Part shown: piece by piece, positions 26,230 through 37,842 of the stretch
How the letters are laid out: every line of letters starts with the position of its first letter
Position numbering within the stretch: position 1 is the first letter of the stretch
Source of the DNA: Scleroderma bovista
Taxonomy: Eukaryota > Basidiomycota > Agaricomycetes > Boletales > Sclerodermataceae
Direction: 5' to 3'
NCBI GenBank assembly: GCA_037178675.1
Contig: JAYMGJ010000273.1
Span: forward strand, 1 to 64,000
Length of the DNA: 64,000 nucleotides
The notes under the pieces: model-generated
Told to the model about the DNA's origin: nothing
Database searches by the model: none
The model's input: the letters and a program-made list of their open reading frames with translations, nothing else
Translations under genes and position numbers: made by a program

Positions 26230-26317
26230 GATTAGTTCTATTTGTACTACTCCACATGTAAACAAAAAAGCTGAGTGGAGCGTAGCAGCAAGCGGTCTAA
26301 CGTTTTGCAGGTAGCTG
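26230..26317 (-). repeat. Right terminal inverted repeat, 88 bases
   Basis: It is the inverse complement of 25586-25673 with three mismatches. Confidence 0.9.
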
Positions 26318-27105
26318 TAACAGACTCCAGCCTCATTGGACGATAGTGTCTGGTGGTCGAGATCATCTAAATATGTAGTTTTGGTCTACGTCCCTGAAAG
26401 GTGCTCATTTGTGCGAATGATTCCTGACCTGAAGCACGACATCGCTCGCATTCAAATCGGTTTCTTAGAATGGCTGGCTTCGAGACTAACTGATACATAG
26501 TACCAATGATTGATTGATCCCTTGTTTGGGCCGGACCCTTATTCTAATGTTGTATTAGCACCATAAACGTGGGTGGTGAGCAAGCGCAAGGAAAACGTGG
26601 CAGACATGCCGACTCGAACAGCTGGGTCGTATCGTTGAGGAGGGGACTCATACGCAAGTGCCAATGGCGGGCCCAAGTACTTGGCAAGTCTAAGGCGCTG
26701 ATATCATGGCGTAGGACGAAAAAAAACTTTTGCTGCCACCGGGCGTACCTTTATCATGGAATGTTAACCCACCATGAAAGTCCTGGCTCGGCCGAGTTTC
26801 AGCTCACTTATCGTCCAACTGCGTTTCCGAGATTTATCATATTTCTAAACATAGGTGCCCCTGACATAAGGCCACCTCCCGAGCGAGGCGGAATGTCGTG
26901 CTGTCAAGTTGTTGTCTATCAAATTGACAGCAATAATCAACACTGCACTATCAACACGGACCCCAGATACCGCCGGCGACATAACCTTGATCTACCAAGT
27001 TTGGGCCAAGCCGCACAACATTGCAGCAGTTTATTATGCTGAGGAGTTGTTATGAAACCACATACTTCCAGTCGAAAAGTCGACTTTCATCACGACTGTT
27101 AAGCG
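26318..27105. promoter_or_regulatory. Upstream region of nitrate reductase
   Basis: The region between the TIR element and niaD contains GATA-type sites at 26808-26813 (CGATAA on the minus strand) and 26834-26839 (TGATAA on the minus strand). A 157-codon open frame at 26569-27042 has no family resemblance and is taken as chance. Control by the same nitrogen regulator as niiA/nrt2 is inferred. Confidence 0.4.
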
Positions 27106-30100
27106 ATGATGCTTGAATCACCTATCTCTGAGCTAGCTTCGATCGGATGGGAGGGCAGCTGCTCTCCGTACGAAGCATCCCTCTTCTCTCCCTTGACCAC
27201 CCCAAGTATTTCACCCCCACCTGAACTCTTCGCATGGGATAGTAAAGACCTCTTTTCTTCTCCTTTCCTCCCGGCGTCTCTTGATGATCCAACGAGGGAT
27301 GGGCCTGCCCTACCCAAAGCCCTACCTCCACTTGCACCCAACGCAACGCCATTAGAAGTAGCCGAAGCGGTATACCATTTTTTCTTATCAGGGACGCTAA
27401 GAACGCTAACGATATTTAACGCAGGATCGCGAAACACCAGATAACTGGGTCAAAAGAGTGCGCCCCATTGACTAGTTGAGAAGGCACACTCACGAACCGT
27501 CCTTTAGAACCCCAAACTTGTCCGACTGACAGGGAAGCACCCTTTCAACTCCGAGGCGAGGCTTTCCTCGCTCTTCGAAGCCGTGAGTACCTCTATCACA
27601 TTCTGGACACGGTACCTGAACGAAAGCGCCTGATTCACAGGGGTTCTTGACACCAGCCCACCTTCACTTCGTTCGCAACCATGGCGCAGTGCCCCGGGTT
27701 ACCGAGGACGCGGCAAGGGAATGGACCATACGCATTCATGGTCTGGTACAGCGCGAGATCTCCGTTACAGTTCATCAGCTGAGCCAACTTTTCCCCATTG
27801 TGACGCTACCCGTCACTTTTGTATGCGCTGGAAACCGAAGGAAGGAGCAAAACGTAGTTCGAAAAACGCTCGGATTTAGTTGGGGAGCGGCAGGAGGTAC
27901 AGATCAAACAGTTAGAGCCAAACACCAGCACTAAATTCTACCGTTCCAGTATCCACTGCCCTTTGGACCGGCGTGTATTTGGCAGATATCTTGGACTACG
28001 TGAGACCCAAGCGAGGGGTGGCAAAGCATGTCGTTTTCGATGGTGGAGATAGCCTCCCCAACGGACCCTATGGGACCTCTCAACGACTATCATGGGCTGC
28101 TAACAAGGACAAGGGGATGCTTATTGGTAAACAACTCCTCAAGAGCATCTTCAGTCAATACTTACGCGGATATCTCAGCCTGGGCTATGAATGGCTTACC
28201 TCTCGAACCTGACCATGGATTCCCTGTGAGGCTCGTCGTACCGGGCCAGATTGGAGGCCGATCCGTTAAGGTACTGTCGTTGATATCGTCGTGTAGAAAT
28301 ATTTGACGACATCCAACTTTTTAAAGTGGCTAAAGCGGATCGAGATCAGCGATCGTGAAAGCCAGCACTACGTAGGTACTAGCGCTTTGGAACAATTATT
28401 GTTAACTGAGAAATTGTGTAGCTACACTTCTGGGTAAGGAAGGATGATGTCCACTGGAGGTCGCATTCTCAATGTCTTGCCTTAAGGATAACAAGCTTTT
28501 ACCCACCCAAGTGATGCCCGATCAGGCACGTGCCGAGAGGCATTGGTGGTATGATCCAAGGTAAGTCAACATCCCTGACGATTGCCTTCAAAGTAAACTG
28601 ATGAGGGTAACGGCAGATATATCATTACGTCAGTAGCGATAAAGCTGGCTCACTCATCCTTGCAACTGACCATGGAGCAGCGACCTAAACATAAACAGCG
28701 CAATTGCTAAACCCGATCATGATGAGACGTTGGTGATAAGTAAACACTCACAATCGGATGGCTCCTATACTGTTCGCGGGTATGCTTATGGTGGTGGCGG
28801 ACGACGTGTGACCCGAGTAGAGGTTTCTCTGGACGAAGGTGCAACATGGACTTTGGCAGAAATGTAAGGATCATTGGGGCCGTCATTTTGTATTCTTACT
28901 CAGAACCCGCAGCGAATACCCCGAGGATCGCTTCCGCGATATATGTCACATAGACCCCGTCTACGGAACTCTCGATTTGACAGAAAGAGACACTTCATTG
29001 TGAGTTGTGAACGTGCGATACACTTTCAAAGCGTCTTACATGTAGTACAGTTGCTGGTGCTTCTGGAGCTTTGACGTCAAACACAGCGCTATGGCACAGT
29101 GTAACGCGTTGATGGTCAAGGCGTCGGATGAGGGGAGTGCGATTCAGCAACGGGACATGTAAGAACAAGCTGCTTCACAGTTATGCGTTACTCACCAACA
29201 AGTAGGTATTGGCACGCACTAGGAATGATGAACAACTGGTGAGTACATACCTAAATTGGATCCATTCAATGCAACTGAGGTACAATTTTAATAGGTGGTT
29301 TAGGGTCGCAGTGCACAAAACTGAAGACAATGACAACGTCACACTGCGCTTTGAGCACCCAACCCTTGCAGGGACTGCATCCGGAGGATGGATGGAGGTG
29401 TGTGAACAACTTGATTAAATATCGCGGATGATGGCTTACCAAGTATAGCGGATGCAAGCGTCAGGGCAAGACATCACGAAACCGGTCTTTGGGAAGCAGG
29501 CGTCAGAAGAGAAACCCGCCGACGTGAAGCCGAAAGTAGAAGAAATACCTCTTACGAAGCCAGGTGTTACCCGAAAGATTACGATGGAAGAGCTAAAGAA
29601 CCAGGATCGAGAGCGTCCATGGTTTGTTGTTAATGGGGAAGTATACGATGGGACACCTTTCTTAGATGAGCATCCCGGTGGCGGCGATTCTATTATCCTT
29701 GTTGCCGGCGAAGACGCCTCAGAGGACTTCTTTGCCATCCATTCAGCGGAAGGCAAGAGAAAACTGGCGCAGGTGTGTAGGTCCTCCAACAACGGTAGGA
29801 TCCACTGACGCATCACAGTTTCATATTGGAACACTGGCAAAATCAAGCGCAGATACCTCTGAAACAAGCGAGAAGGAAATCGGCGGCGTATTTCTTGACA
29901 GGACTAAGTGGAAAGACGTCAAGCTAACTAAGATCGAGCAAATAAACCATGACTCTTACCTCTATCGATTCGAGCTGCCACGAGAGGATCAGCTGCTTGG
30001 ACTGCCTGTGGGCCAGCACGTATTTGTGCGCCTTAAGAGAAAGGACACAGGAGAAATGGTCCAGAGGGCGTACACACCGGTCTCGAAACAGGGGGCAGTC

Positions 30101-30778
30101 GGTTCCATCGAGTTGTTGATCAAGTTGGTTTCCTCCCTTGGTTCGAGAAATGAGGCTGACAACGGGGTAGATTATACCTAGCGACCAAGGAGTTCCCGAT
30201 AGGAGGTAAAATGACGACAGGATTCCATCAACTCGTGCTCGGCGACACTGTGCAGCTGAAAGGACCACTCGGGTCTTTCGTCTGGAACGGACAAGGTGTC
30301 GCCAATTGGAGAGGGTCCGAGCGGAAAATAAAAGAAGTGGGAATGATATGTGGAGGAAGCGGTGAGCGTCACAAGCAATGAACAAGTTGAATTCACTGAC
30401 CAGCGACCAGGGATCACGCCCATTCTACAAGTCCTCCGGGGCATCTTCCTTGACTCTCTGGACACTGAGACGAAGGTGTGGGTGATAAGCGCGAACAAGA
30501 CGGAGGAGGATATCCTTTGCCGAGATGAACTTGATACTTTGTACGCGCAACACGGTCCACATCGCATGAAGCTGCATTACGTCCTTGGCACCGCACCCCC
30601 TGGATGGACAGGAAGCATTGGTCGAATCGATAACGAGATGCTCGGAACAGAGATGCCTAGTCCTTCCGAGCAGGGCATCATTCTAGTGTGTGGACCAGAA
30701 CCAATGATTAATTACGCAGTGAAGCCAGGATTGAAGGCAGTAGGTTGGGATCTCGAGAAGCACCTGGTGGTGTTCTGA
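27106..30778 (+). CDS. niaD: Assimilatory nitrate reductase [NADPH]
   Basis: Nineteen exons encode 913 residues; the enzyme reduces nitrate to nitrite. The molybdopterin domain has the Mo-ligand cysteine in FVCAGNRR (C186). The dimer domain follows with HWWYD and [14 protein letters not shown]. The cytochrome b5 domain has axial histidines in EHPGG (H593) and FFAIHSAE (H616). The FAD domain has RAYTPVS, and the NADPH domain has ICGGSGITPILQ and CGPEPMI. Exons: 27106-27369, 27425-27457, 27508-27582, 27641-27896, 27950-28126, 28179-28270, 28327-28371, 28422-28433, 28487-28560, 28617-28628, 28681-28863, 28913-28999, 29051-29158, 29206-29238, 29295-29397, 29449-29772, 29819-30123, 30171-30361, 30411-30778. 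Two exons are only 12 bases. The start could also be the second ATG at 27109. Confidence 0.96.
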
Positions 30779-32387
30779 ATAATTCAATATGCATCGTCGT
30801 TAGATAGAGTTGACTTCATTTATGCATTCGTATTTTTCCATGTAGCATTCTATGTTAGCTGTATGCAGAGGACTTGGGGGTAGCATTGGCAGTGTGGAGA
30901 GAAGGATGTATGATCCGCACACGTGACTTATGTACCTCCCATCCTCGTCACGTGACATTTATATTTCTTCGACTCCCTTTCTTTTAGTTACCTAAGTACC
31001 CCATCATAACATTCCGACTTATGCACGTCACAGGAATCGCACAGTTTCTCTCGATGTCTACTTGTCATGGGCTGGGTAAAAACTTAATGCATTCCATTCC
31101 CATGGCACCGTTTGCTACAGACTCGCCCACTGGAAAATGGAGAGATGAAATGCTTGCTCTTCACCGAAATGGCGTAGGGATAGAGGCTACGGGAGATGAG
31201 ATGCATCGTAATTGTGCTGCCTCTTACTTCTACCAATGTACTCAACTTTTTTTTTCCACCAAATTCATGGTCATATTAGGGACTAGTACCCTATGCTAGA
31301 TCTAGTACTCAACTTAGCGTTGGCGTTTTGCACATATTTTGCAACACATACCCTAGAGGTGCACTGGCTTTGTGAGTGAGCTTATTTGCCAACTTTTCTC
31401 CCCATCTTGTCCTTGGCACAGGGACCTGTCGCGTTCGGAGTCGCTGATTACGGTAGGGAACAACAGCAACGACCCGTCACTAATGCACCATGCATACCAT
31501 TATTCCCGTGGTTCGTTGCCTGGTAATCTGAGATGCAACCTTGGTTGCCAATGGGGTGGGATATGCCGCCAAAAATATGTGTGTGTTGCATACGAAGCTG
31601 TACTACAAGATAAATGAGTTGAAGCTGGTGTGTCCACGAAAGATCTTCACTTGTTGCATCAACTCATGGTCATTTGCAGTCTCCAGCACTGCATGTCTGG
31701 TCAATTTGGATTCTGCTTCTGGTGCTCTACGTGCCGCGAAGTAGGCCTCCAGACATTGAACCGCGTTTCCTCGTCTCGTGCCACTCCAATAATGTAATCT
31801 GGGTGACAGTGGTTTCATGATTATCCGCCCATCACCCGTAATATACGAAGAACCAGCGCAAAGCCATAGCTTTGGTTGTCCCATGTAAGTATACAAGCGC
31901 AGGTCATTATCATCGTTGTTTCTCTGTCATTTCCACGAAGATAAATGGCTTCATCGTACTTGCATACGTAAGTCCTCCCGTTACTGGAGGTGATTCCTGA
32001 CCCTGGTTGAAGACCGACGGGCTGTCGGACAATGTATTCCCGCTGGAATAGGAGCCCAACTAATGCAGTCGGAGGTAGACATCGTTTCCAGAAACTTGGC
32101 GTCATCGTCAGAAATTTCTTCAATGCTTTGGTTCCCTCTTAAATCTGTGACGTGTTGTCGGCCGTTTTCAACCCATCCCCGACGAACGCTGCTTCCAGCT
32201 CGGCAGGTCTCTCTTATCACTTTTGGTTAATAGCCCCCTGATAGATTAGAATCACGTAGTCCGCGGGATCGCCAACTTTGCTTTTTTACTACACAGATGA
32301 GAGTATACGAGGGGGCAGTGTGATCACTGTGATTCTCGTCCGTCTTCGAAGTAAAGGTAAATGTTCAACCGTGGCCCAGAGCTTCGT
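30779..32387. other. Spacer between niaD and the SDR gene, two E-boxes, no clear gene
   Basis: Two CACGTG boxes (30920-30925 and 30949-30954) are followed by a TATA-like stretch and a pyrimidine-rich leader before an ATG at 31021, which looks like a promoter. The frame after it (31021-31299) resembles nothing I know. Minus-strand frames at 31603-32220 are equally unsupported. A short unknown gene cannot be excluded. Confidence 0.3.
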
Positions 32388-33691
32388 CTACTGGACGGCG
32401 TTTAAGTGGTTTTTCCACCACGCCTCAAACTCGGAGCAACTCAGACCCCCCTCGACGCCAAGATTCTCCGTCTCTTCGGTAGATAAATGACAGTCTTGAG
32501 GGCGTGTAGTAACTCCAGCAGGAGGGGGTGAGCTGTCAGGGATGATGTGTGTATGAGGGAGCCCCAGGATCTTGGCAAATGTCAGACACATATCATATTT
32601 GGTAAACGGCTCGTGTGCGGAATAGTGGATGATACGGGGGACTGGCTTATTCAAGTCTGAGGGGTACGTGCATCCAAATAAATATCACAATTTGGACATT
32701 GTAGTAATTGACTAACCTGACAAACGAACCAAGAAGGACGCAATGTCAAGGACGTTGGTGGGGTACCGTGTGGCAAAGTGATCCATCTTGTACTGTTTCC
32801 CAGACTGATCCTCCACGATATCGAGAAGGATGTTGACCGCAGAATCAGAGTTCTTGGGGGCGGGTCCATACCTGTGTGGATATGTCAGAGCAATTTCATG
32901 GTGGGATCACAGGCACACCGACAACACAGGCACTCGAAGAACGACGACTTTCGCGCTAAATTCGGTCAGGACGGCGACCTCGCCACCACGTTTAGTCCTT
33001 CCATAGAGCTGCAGTGGGTTTGTGTCGGACGATGGGTAATATGGTGGGGAGGTGCCATCGAACACATAGTCTACATCATGGGGGTAAGTTCACAGGAGTA
33101 TGAATAACGAACGTATCAACCTGTCGATATATACACCAGAACAAAGCCAAGGTCTTTGGACAGCTGTGCTAACTGTCTAGGTACGTCAGTATTCAACTAT
33201 AATCGAAAGAAGTCAGTCATCCTCGATAAGTCACACTCAGTGACAACAGTGCTGCCACTATCGTCACTAACGAACCTTGGCAGCAGCGGCGGGATTCTGC
33301 CATGAGTGTCAGGCCTGGACGCAGTTTGTCCACTTCGGTACAAACCTTTTCAGCAACATCTGGCCTCCTTTCTGCCGCACAGTGGATGACCCCTTGCGAA
33401 GTGCCATGCATGGAATGGGCACTGATCCTAAGCATGCATGGATCTAGCACTTACAGTCGGGCTTGAACTCTTCGAACAGCTTAGACGTCTTTTTTGTGTG
33501 TGTCAGATCAACCTGGACCAGGCCACCTATAGCCCGTGAGTGGGCGAGACCAAGCACAGTGTGACCAGCGGTGCGGAAAGCGTTGAGCACCGCGGAACCC
33601 AGTACACCTGATGCTCCTACCAAGAATCAGATCGGTGAGCACTGTGGATATCATGCCCACTGCTACCTGTTACCAAAACCCTTTTCGGCAT
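32388..33691 (-). CDS. Extended SDR, RmlD/MAT2B-like NAD(P)-binding protein
   Basis: Eight exons (33667-33691, 33455-33616, 33346-33392, 33276-33296, 33121-33196, 32923-33070, 32717-32871, 32388-32656) encode 300 residues. The N-terminus has a Rossmann GxxGxxG motif (VTGASGVLG). VIHCAAERRPD, YISTDYVFDG and the catalytic-type YGRTK (YxxxK) follow. The C-terminal half resembles the RmlD substrate-binding domain and the fungal MAT2-beta-like group. The family includes dTDP-4-dehydrorhamnose reductases and the regulatory beta subunit of methionine adenosyltransferase. Which activity applies cannot be settled by sequence. The smallest exon is 21 bases. Its start lies 130 bases from the VPS16 start, so the two share a divergent promoter. 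Confidence 0.88.
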
Positions 33692-33821
33692 GCTCAACTA
33701 CAGAATGTGAGCTGGGGATGGTTATCAGTTCAAGGGAAGGACCTGCTAGGCGTTGCTTAGTAATCGTCATTACTTGGCGTCATCGAATCTGGCAATTGTT
33801 GGATTTCCAGACAACTCCAAG
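33692..33821. promoter_or_regulatory. Short divergent promoter, SDR gene / VPS16
   Basis: Only 130 bases separate the two start codons. No TATA box or recognised site stands out. Confidence 0.45.
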
Positions 33822-36800
33822 ATGGAGTCTACCGTGGAACACCCTACCGCAACATGGGATGCAATGCCAGATGGAAACGTGTTTTATCGGCGACTACAAC
33901 TTTATTCAATCCCTGGCAAGTTTCCTGACTTGAACGACTACATTATTTCTGGGTGCCGCAACGGTGGGCCTATAGGTGTGTGCCGTGCATCAGCACTATC
34001 TGTAGTGCAATCAACTCACCTAAATCATGCAGCATTGATGAGAGACCCCTCAAAGATTGTAGCCATTGGTCGCGGTGGTACGTCTTCTAGGTCGCAGGTT
34101 CAAGTGTATTCCCCTGCAGGAGAGGGCCTACTCTTGTTCAATGTGGATATCCTCTGATACGTAGGAAGAGAACAGCAAAACTGACGCTGAACCACAGTGG
34201 GACCAAGGGAAGATTGTGCGCTTTGGATGGACCTCTGACGAACGCCTCGTGGTACTGAACGAAGAGGGAACTTATCGCCTTTTCGACCTTCAAGGTGACT
34301 ATCAGCAGTATTCGCTCGGGACCGAAGCTGCGGAAATGGGTATCGTCGATGCTCGTATCCACGAAAGTGGGTTGGTGGCGCTGACCGGATCGCTTACACT
34401 CTTGGAAGTTAAGGGCTGGGAGGGTGGTCGCCCTCTGACGTTAGCGAATCCTGGTTTGTGGCAATGTTAACTTTATTGCATAGAGTTGAAGTCAATACAG
34501 GCCTAACGGAACCGCCTCGTGCGTGGGTCGTAATACCACCTGACCAGAACGTATCGCGACACGTCGAAGTGCTTCTTTCTGTTGACAACACCATCCTCGC
34601 CGTCGATAATTTGGAGAGTGCAGATCAACGAATCTCTCGTGGACCATTTTCACACGTCTCCCCGTCGCCGAACGGAAGGCTCCTGGCCCTTTTGAATCAC
34701 GACGGCCTCCTTTGGGTTGTTTCAACCGACTTTCAGCGTAGCTTGGCCGAATTTAATACCCAAACTGCGGGAGCGGATGGTCCCGTCAGTCAAGTTGAAT
34801 GGTGTAGCAACGACGCTATTCTCGTTACATGGAATAATCTCGCAATATTGGTCGGTCCTTCGGGAGATATCCTCCGGTGCGTGCACCAACACCGCTTCTA
34901 TTTTTGGCTTCAAAAATGACGCCGTGCTTCAACAAGATATCTTTACTTTGGCGCACTATTCGCAGTCACGGAGATAGATGGCGTACGCGTGATTAGTGGA
35001 GATGTATGTGATCTCATCCAGAAAGTGCCTCGTAAGTACATCCCAGGGTGTCCCACCTTCGGTCATTCTTCACTCTGACTTCCAACAGCATCATCGATGT
35101 CCGTGTTCAGACCCGGATCAACTTCTCCTGCTGCAATCTTGTTTGATGCATGGGAAAGTTTCACTCAGCGATCATCAAAGGCAGATGAAAGCATCAGGAG
35201 TATTCGACCAGACCTTGCGGCTGCTGTTAATGAATGCATCGACGCGGCTGGCTGTGAATGGGAGCCCTACTGGCAGCGAAGACTTTTAAGCGTAAGGCTC
35301 TCGACTTGGAGGCGCACCGTTGAAGGAGTCTTACTTACACCACAGTACATCTAGGCCGCCAAATTTGGCTGGAGCTTCCTAGACTTGTACAATCCGAGTG
35401 ATTTCGTTGCAATGGGCCAATCACTAAGGGTCCTCAATGCTGTCCATTATTATGAAGTAGGGATTCCACTTACGTATTCTCAGTGCGTATTGCTCTCTCT
35501 CTGATTTGGAGTTCCTTACTGATAATATTTGAGATATCAACATGCATCCCCGATACATCTCATTGCCCGACTGACGGCGAGAAACTTGCATTTATTAGCC
35601 CTCCGTATCTCTTCTTTTCTTTCTCTTCAGCCTGATGTTGTCCTCAAGCATTGGGCGAGCGCGAAGATCTTTCGTTCGAAGTCCGCAACTGGAGATGATC
35701 AGGATCAGGAGCTGTGCAAGTTGATTGTGGACAAGTTCGAGAAGCTTGGAGGTGGAGACGTCAGTTATGCCGAAATCGCACGGCGTGCATGGGAGGTTGG
35801 CAGAGCAGGCTTAGCAACAAAAGTGAGTGGGTAAATTTACCGCGATGTCGTGTGATGTTTGCCCTGACTTTTTTTTGCCATTGTAAGCTCCTCGACCATG
35901 AGCCCAGAGCATGTGACCAAGTCCCGTTACTGCTGACAATGAAGGAAGACCGGCTTGCTTTATTAAAAGCCGTGGACAGTGGGGACACAGACCTTGGTAC
36001 AGTTTCATATTTTATATCATGCAGAACGATGAACTGATTGGGTGGTTAGTCTATCACGTATTGCTTCACCTTCATAAACGTCTTTCGCTTGGTGCTTTCT
36101 TCCGCCTTATCGAGGATGGTGGCGATCGCCTGGCTCCTGCGAGCAGCTTGCTCCAAGTGTATGCAAGAGAACAGAACAGGGAAATGCTCCGTGATTTCTA
36201 CTATAGCGATGACAGACGAGTGGAAAGTGCTGTTCTTGCGCTGGAGGAGGTCAACGAGATGACGGTGCGTCGAACACGATCAGGTGCTGGTACGCGCTGC
36301 CGCTCACACTGAAAATAGGATCAAGAAGCGATCATTACCTCTGTCAAGGCTGGGGAGAAGTTCTTTTCGGAGGACAAGGATCGGGGCTTCGAAGCCAAGG
36401 TTCGTTTTTTCTTTCGCCATTCCCAATCCGGAGTTGATGAGGCATGATGTCATGAAACATAGATGATGGACGAGTGTTCACGTCTCTTGGCGATGCAACA
36501 ACAACTTGAAAAGGACGCACAGGGAAAAGTGAAATTCTTCGGCTTGAGTGTCTCGGAGACGATACGAACTTGCCTCATGAATGGAATGGGAAATAAGGCG
36601 GACCGAGTCAAGTCTGATTTCAAGGTTCCCGACAAACGGTGCGTTGGTCCTCTTTCAAGCCATTCAATTGTCGTGACTTTGTCCCTTGTAGATTCTGGTA
36701 CATCAAACTTCACGCACTGACAGCTATACGAGATTTCGAGGCCCTAGAAAAGTTCGCCAGATCGAAGCGGAGTCCGATAGGGTATGAAGCCTTCGTGCGA

Positions 36801-37076
36801 CACCTTGTTGAAGCTGGGCACCTTAGGGAGGCAGTGGCGTATGTTATCAGATGTGATGCGCCGAAACGAGTGGAACTGTATGTGTTATGCAATGATTGGC
36901 GGGCTGCAGGGAAAGAGTGCAAGGAGAGAGGAGACAAGAAAGGGTTAGAGTGAGTCTTTTCTTTGTCGTTCTATGTGTTGGTGATGTTAAGCTCTATGAT
37001 TAGACAATTAAAGAAACGGTGTCCAAACTCCATGATCTCACGGGAACTAGAGCACATGGCTTCATCTATGAAGTGA
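33822..37076 (+). CDS. VPS16: VPS16, core subunit of HOPS/CORVET tethering complexes
   Basis: Fourteen exons (33822-33975, 34033-34142, 34198-34453, 34501-34876, 34937-35031, 35089-35291, 35355-35482, 35534-35822, 35888-35996, 36050-36264, 36319-36399, 36463-36638, 36692-36949, 37004-37076) encode 840 residues, the usual Vps16 length. The N-terminal half is the beta-propeller ([44 protein letters not shown]). The C-terminal half is the helical Vps16 domain ([58 protein letters not shown]). It bridges Vps33 and the rest of the tether during endosome and vacuole fusion. The start was chosen because the [13 protein letters not shown] start matches the family N-terminus and the upstream in-frame extension does not. 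Confidence 0.95.
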
Positions 37077-37842
37077 AGAACGAGGAGACTGCCGCGCGTT
37101 GTGGCATCGTCCCCATATTTGATCCTTGTCCTTTACTCTGCTGTTTACGCGGCCCGTTCCTTGATCGTCATCACATCACATGTATGAACAACTCAACGCC
37201 AATCTCTGGACATATGACAAAGGCTAGTGGCGCTGAAGCTTCCTGGTTGACCACAAAAGAACATGACGTGGGTGAGTAACGTTAACGATCGTTGTTTGAT
37301 GTAACAGTATCAATATTGGTTCGCGCCGGAAGCCACATTGTGAATGGACAATGAATAGAGGTGTGTAGTATGCATGAGCACAGTCCATGGAGGCTCGTGA
37401 TGGACATGGAGCCGGCGAACCTTCGTTGAGGGTATGGACACAGTGTAAACTGCATTGATTGCGATGTCAGATGTGGGTTCTGTAAGTTATGTGCGGCAAT
37501 CTTTGTGCCTACGCTAGAACCATTGAGCTGTCACAGGCTGACAGCAGGAATTGGCCACTCAGTACTCAGTAGCGAGCTGTGTGCAGAGAGAGATAGGCTG
37601 CTCACCATTGCATACCACTGGCTGAGATGGCTGGGTTGTTGTCTCTGGAATCCGGTCTTTGGCGCTAAATAACCTTGGAGCCTCGTGAAGTCCTTCAAGA
37701 TGCAATCGGTTTGAGGATATTTTCCTTTTTTGGAAATAGTGACGCCGGTTGTGTTTCTCCGACAGATCCGCTTCGGTTCCAATCCGTACTTCAAGCTTCA
37801 GCCTTGTTGACCCATCCGCTCCTTCCTCTCTTCCTCGCCACC
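37077..37842. other. Spacer between VPS16 and the CSC1-like gene
   Basis: Nothing coding is recognised. The last ~100 bases are pyrimidine-rich, as in a fungal core promoter, and lead into GCCACCATG at the next start. Confidence 0.5.

Larger units (their letters stand above)
25586..26317. mobile_element. Non-autonomous TIR element (MITE-like), 732 bp
   Basis: The ends are 88-base terminal inverted repeats (25586-25673 and 26230-26317) that differ at only three positions; weaker inverted similarity continues about 25 bases inward. Each end starts CAGCTACCTGC and is flanked by TA (25584-25585 and 26318-26319), as expected for a Tc1/mariner-type TA target duplication. No transposase frame is present. 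Inside lie a 9-base inverted repeat (TAAGCGTCA at 26073-26081, its complement at 26098-26106) and repeated GCGTCAC motifs (25692, 26076, 26176), possible subterminal protein sites. The superfamily is inferred from the TA flanks alone. Confidence 0.8.

Noticed and set aside
26569..27042. 157-codon open frame upstream of nitrate reductase
   Set aside because: It has no similarity to any family, no splice or promoter context, and overlaps the region where niaD regulation is expected.
33753..33821. Upstream in-frame extension of VPS16
   Set aside because: The extra residues do not resemble the family N-terminus, whereas [13 protein letters not shown] at 33822 does.
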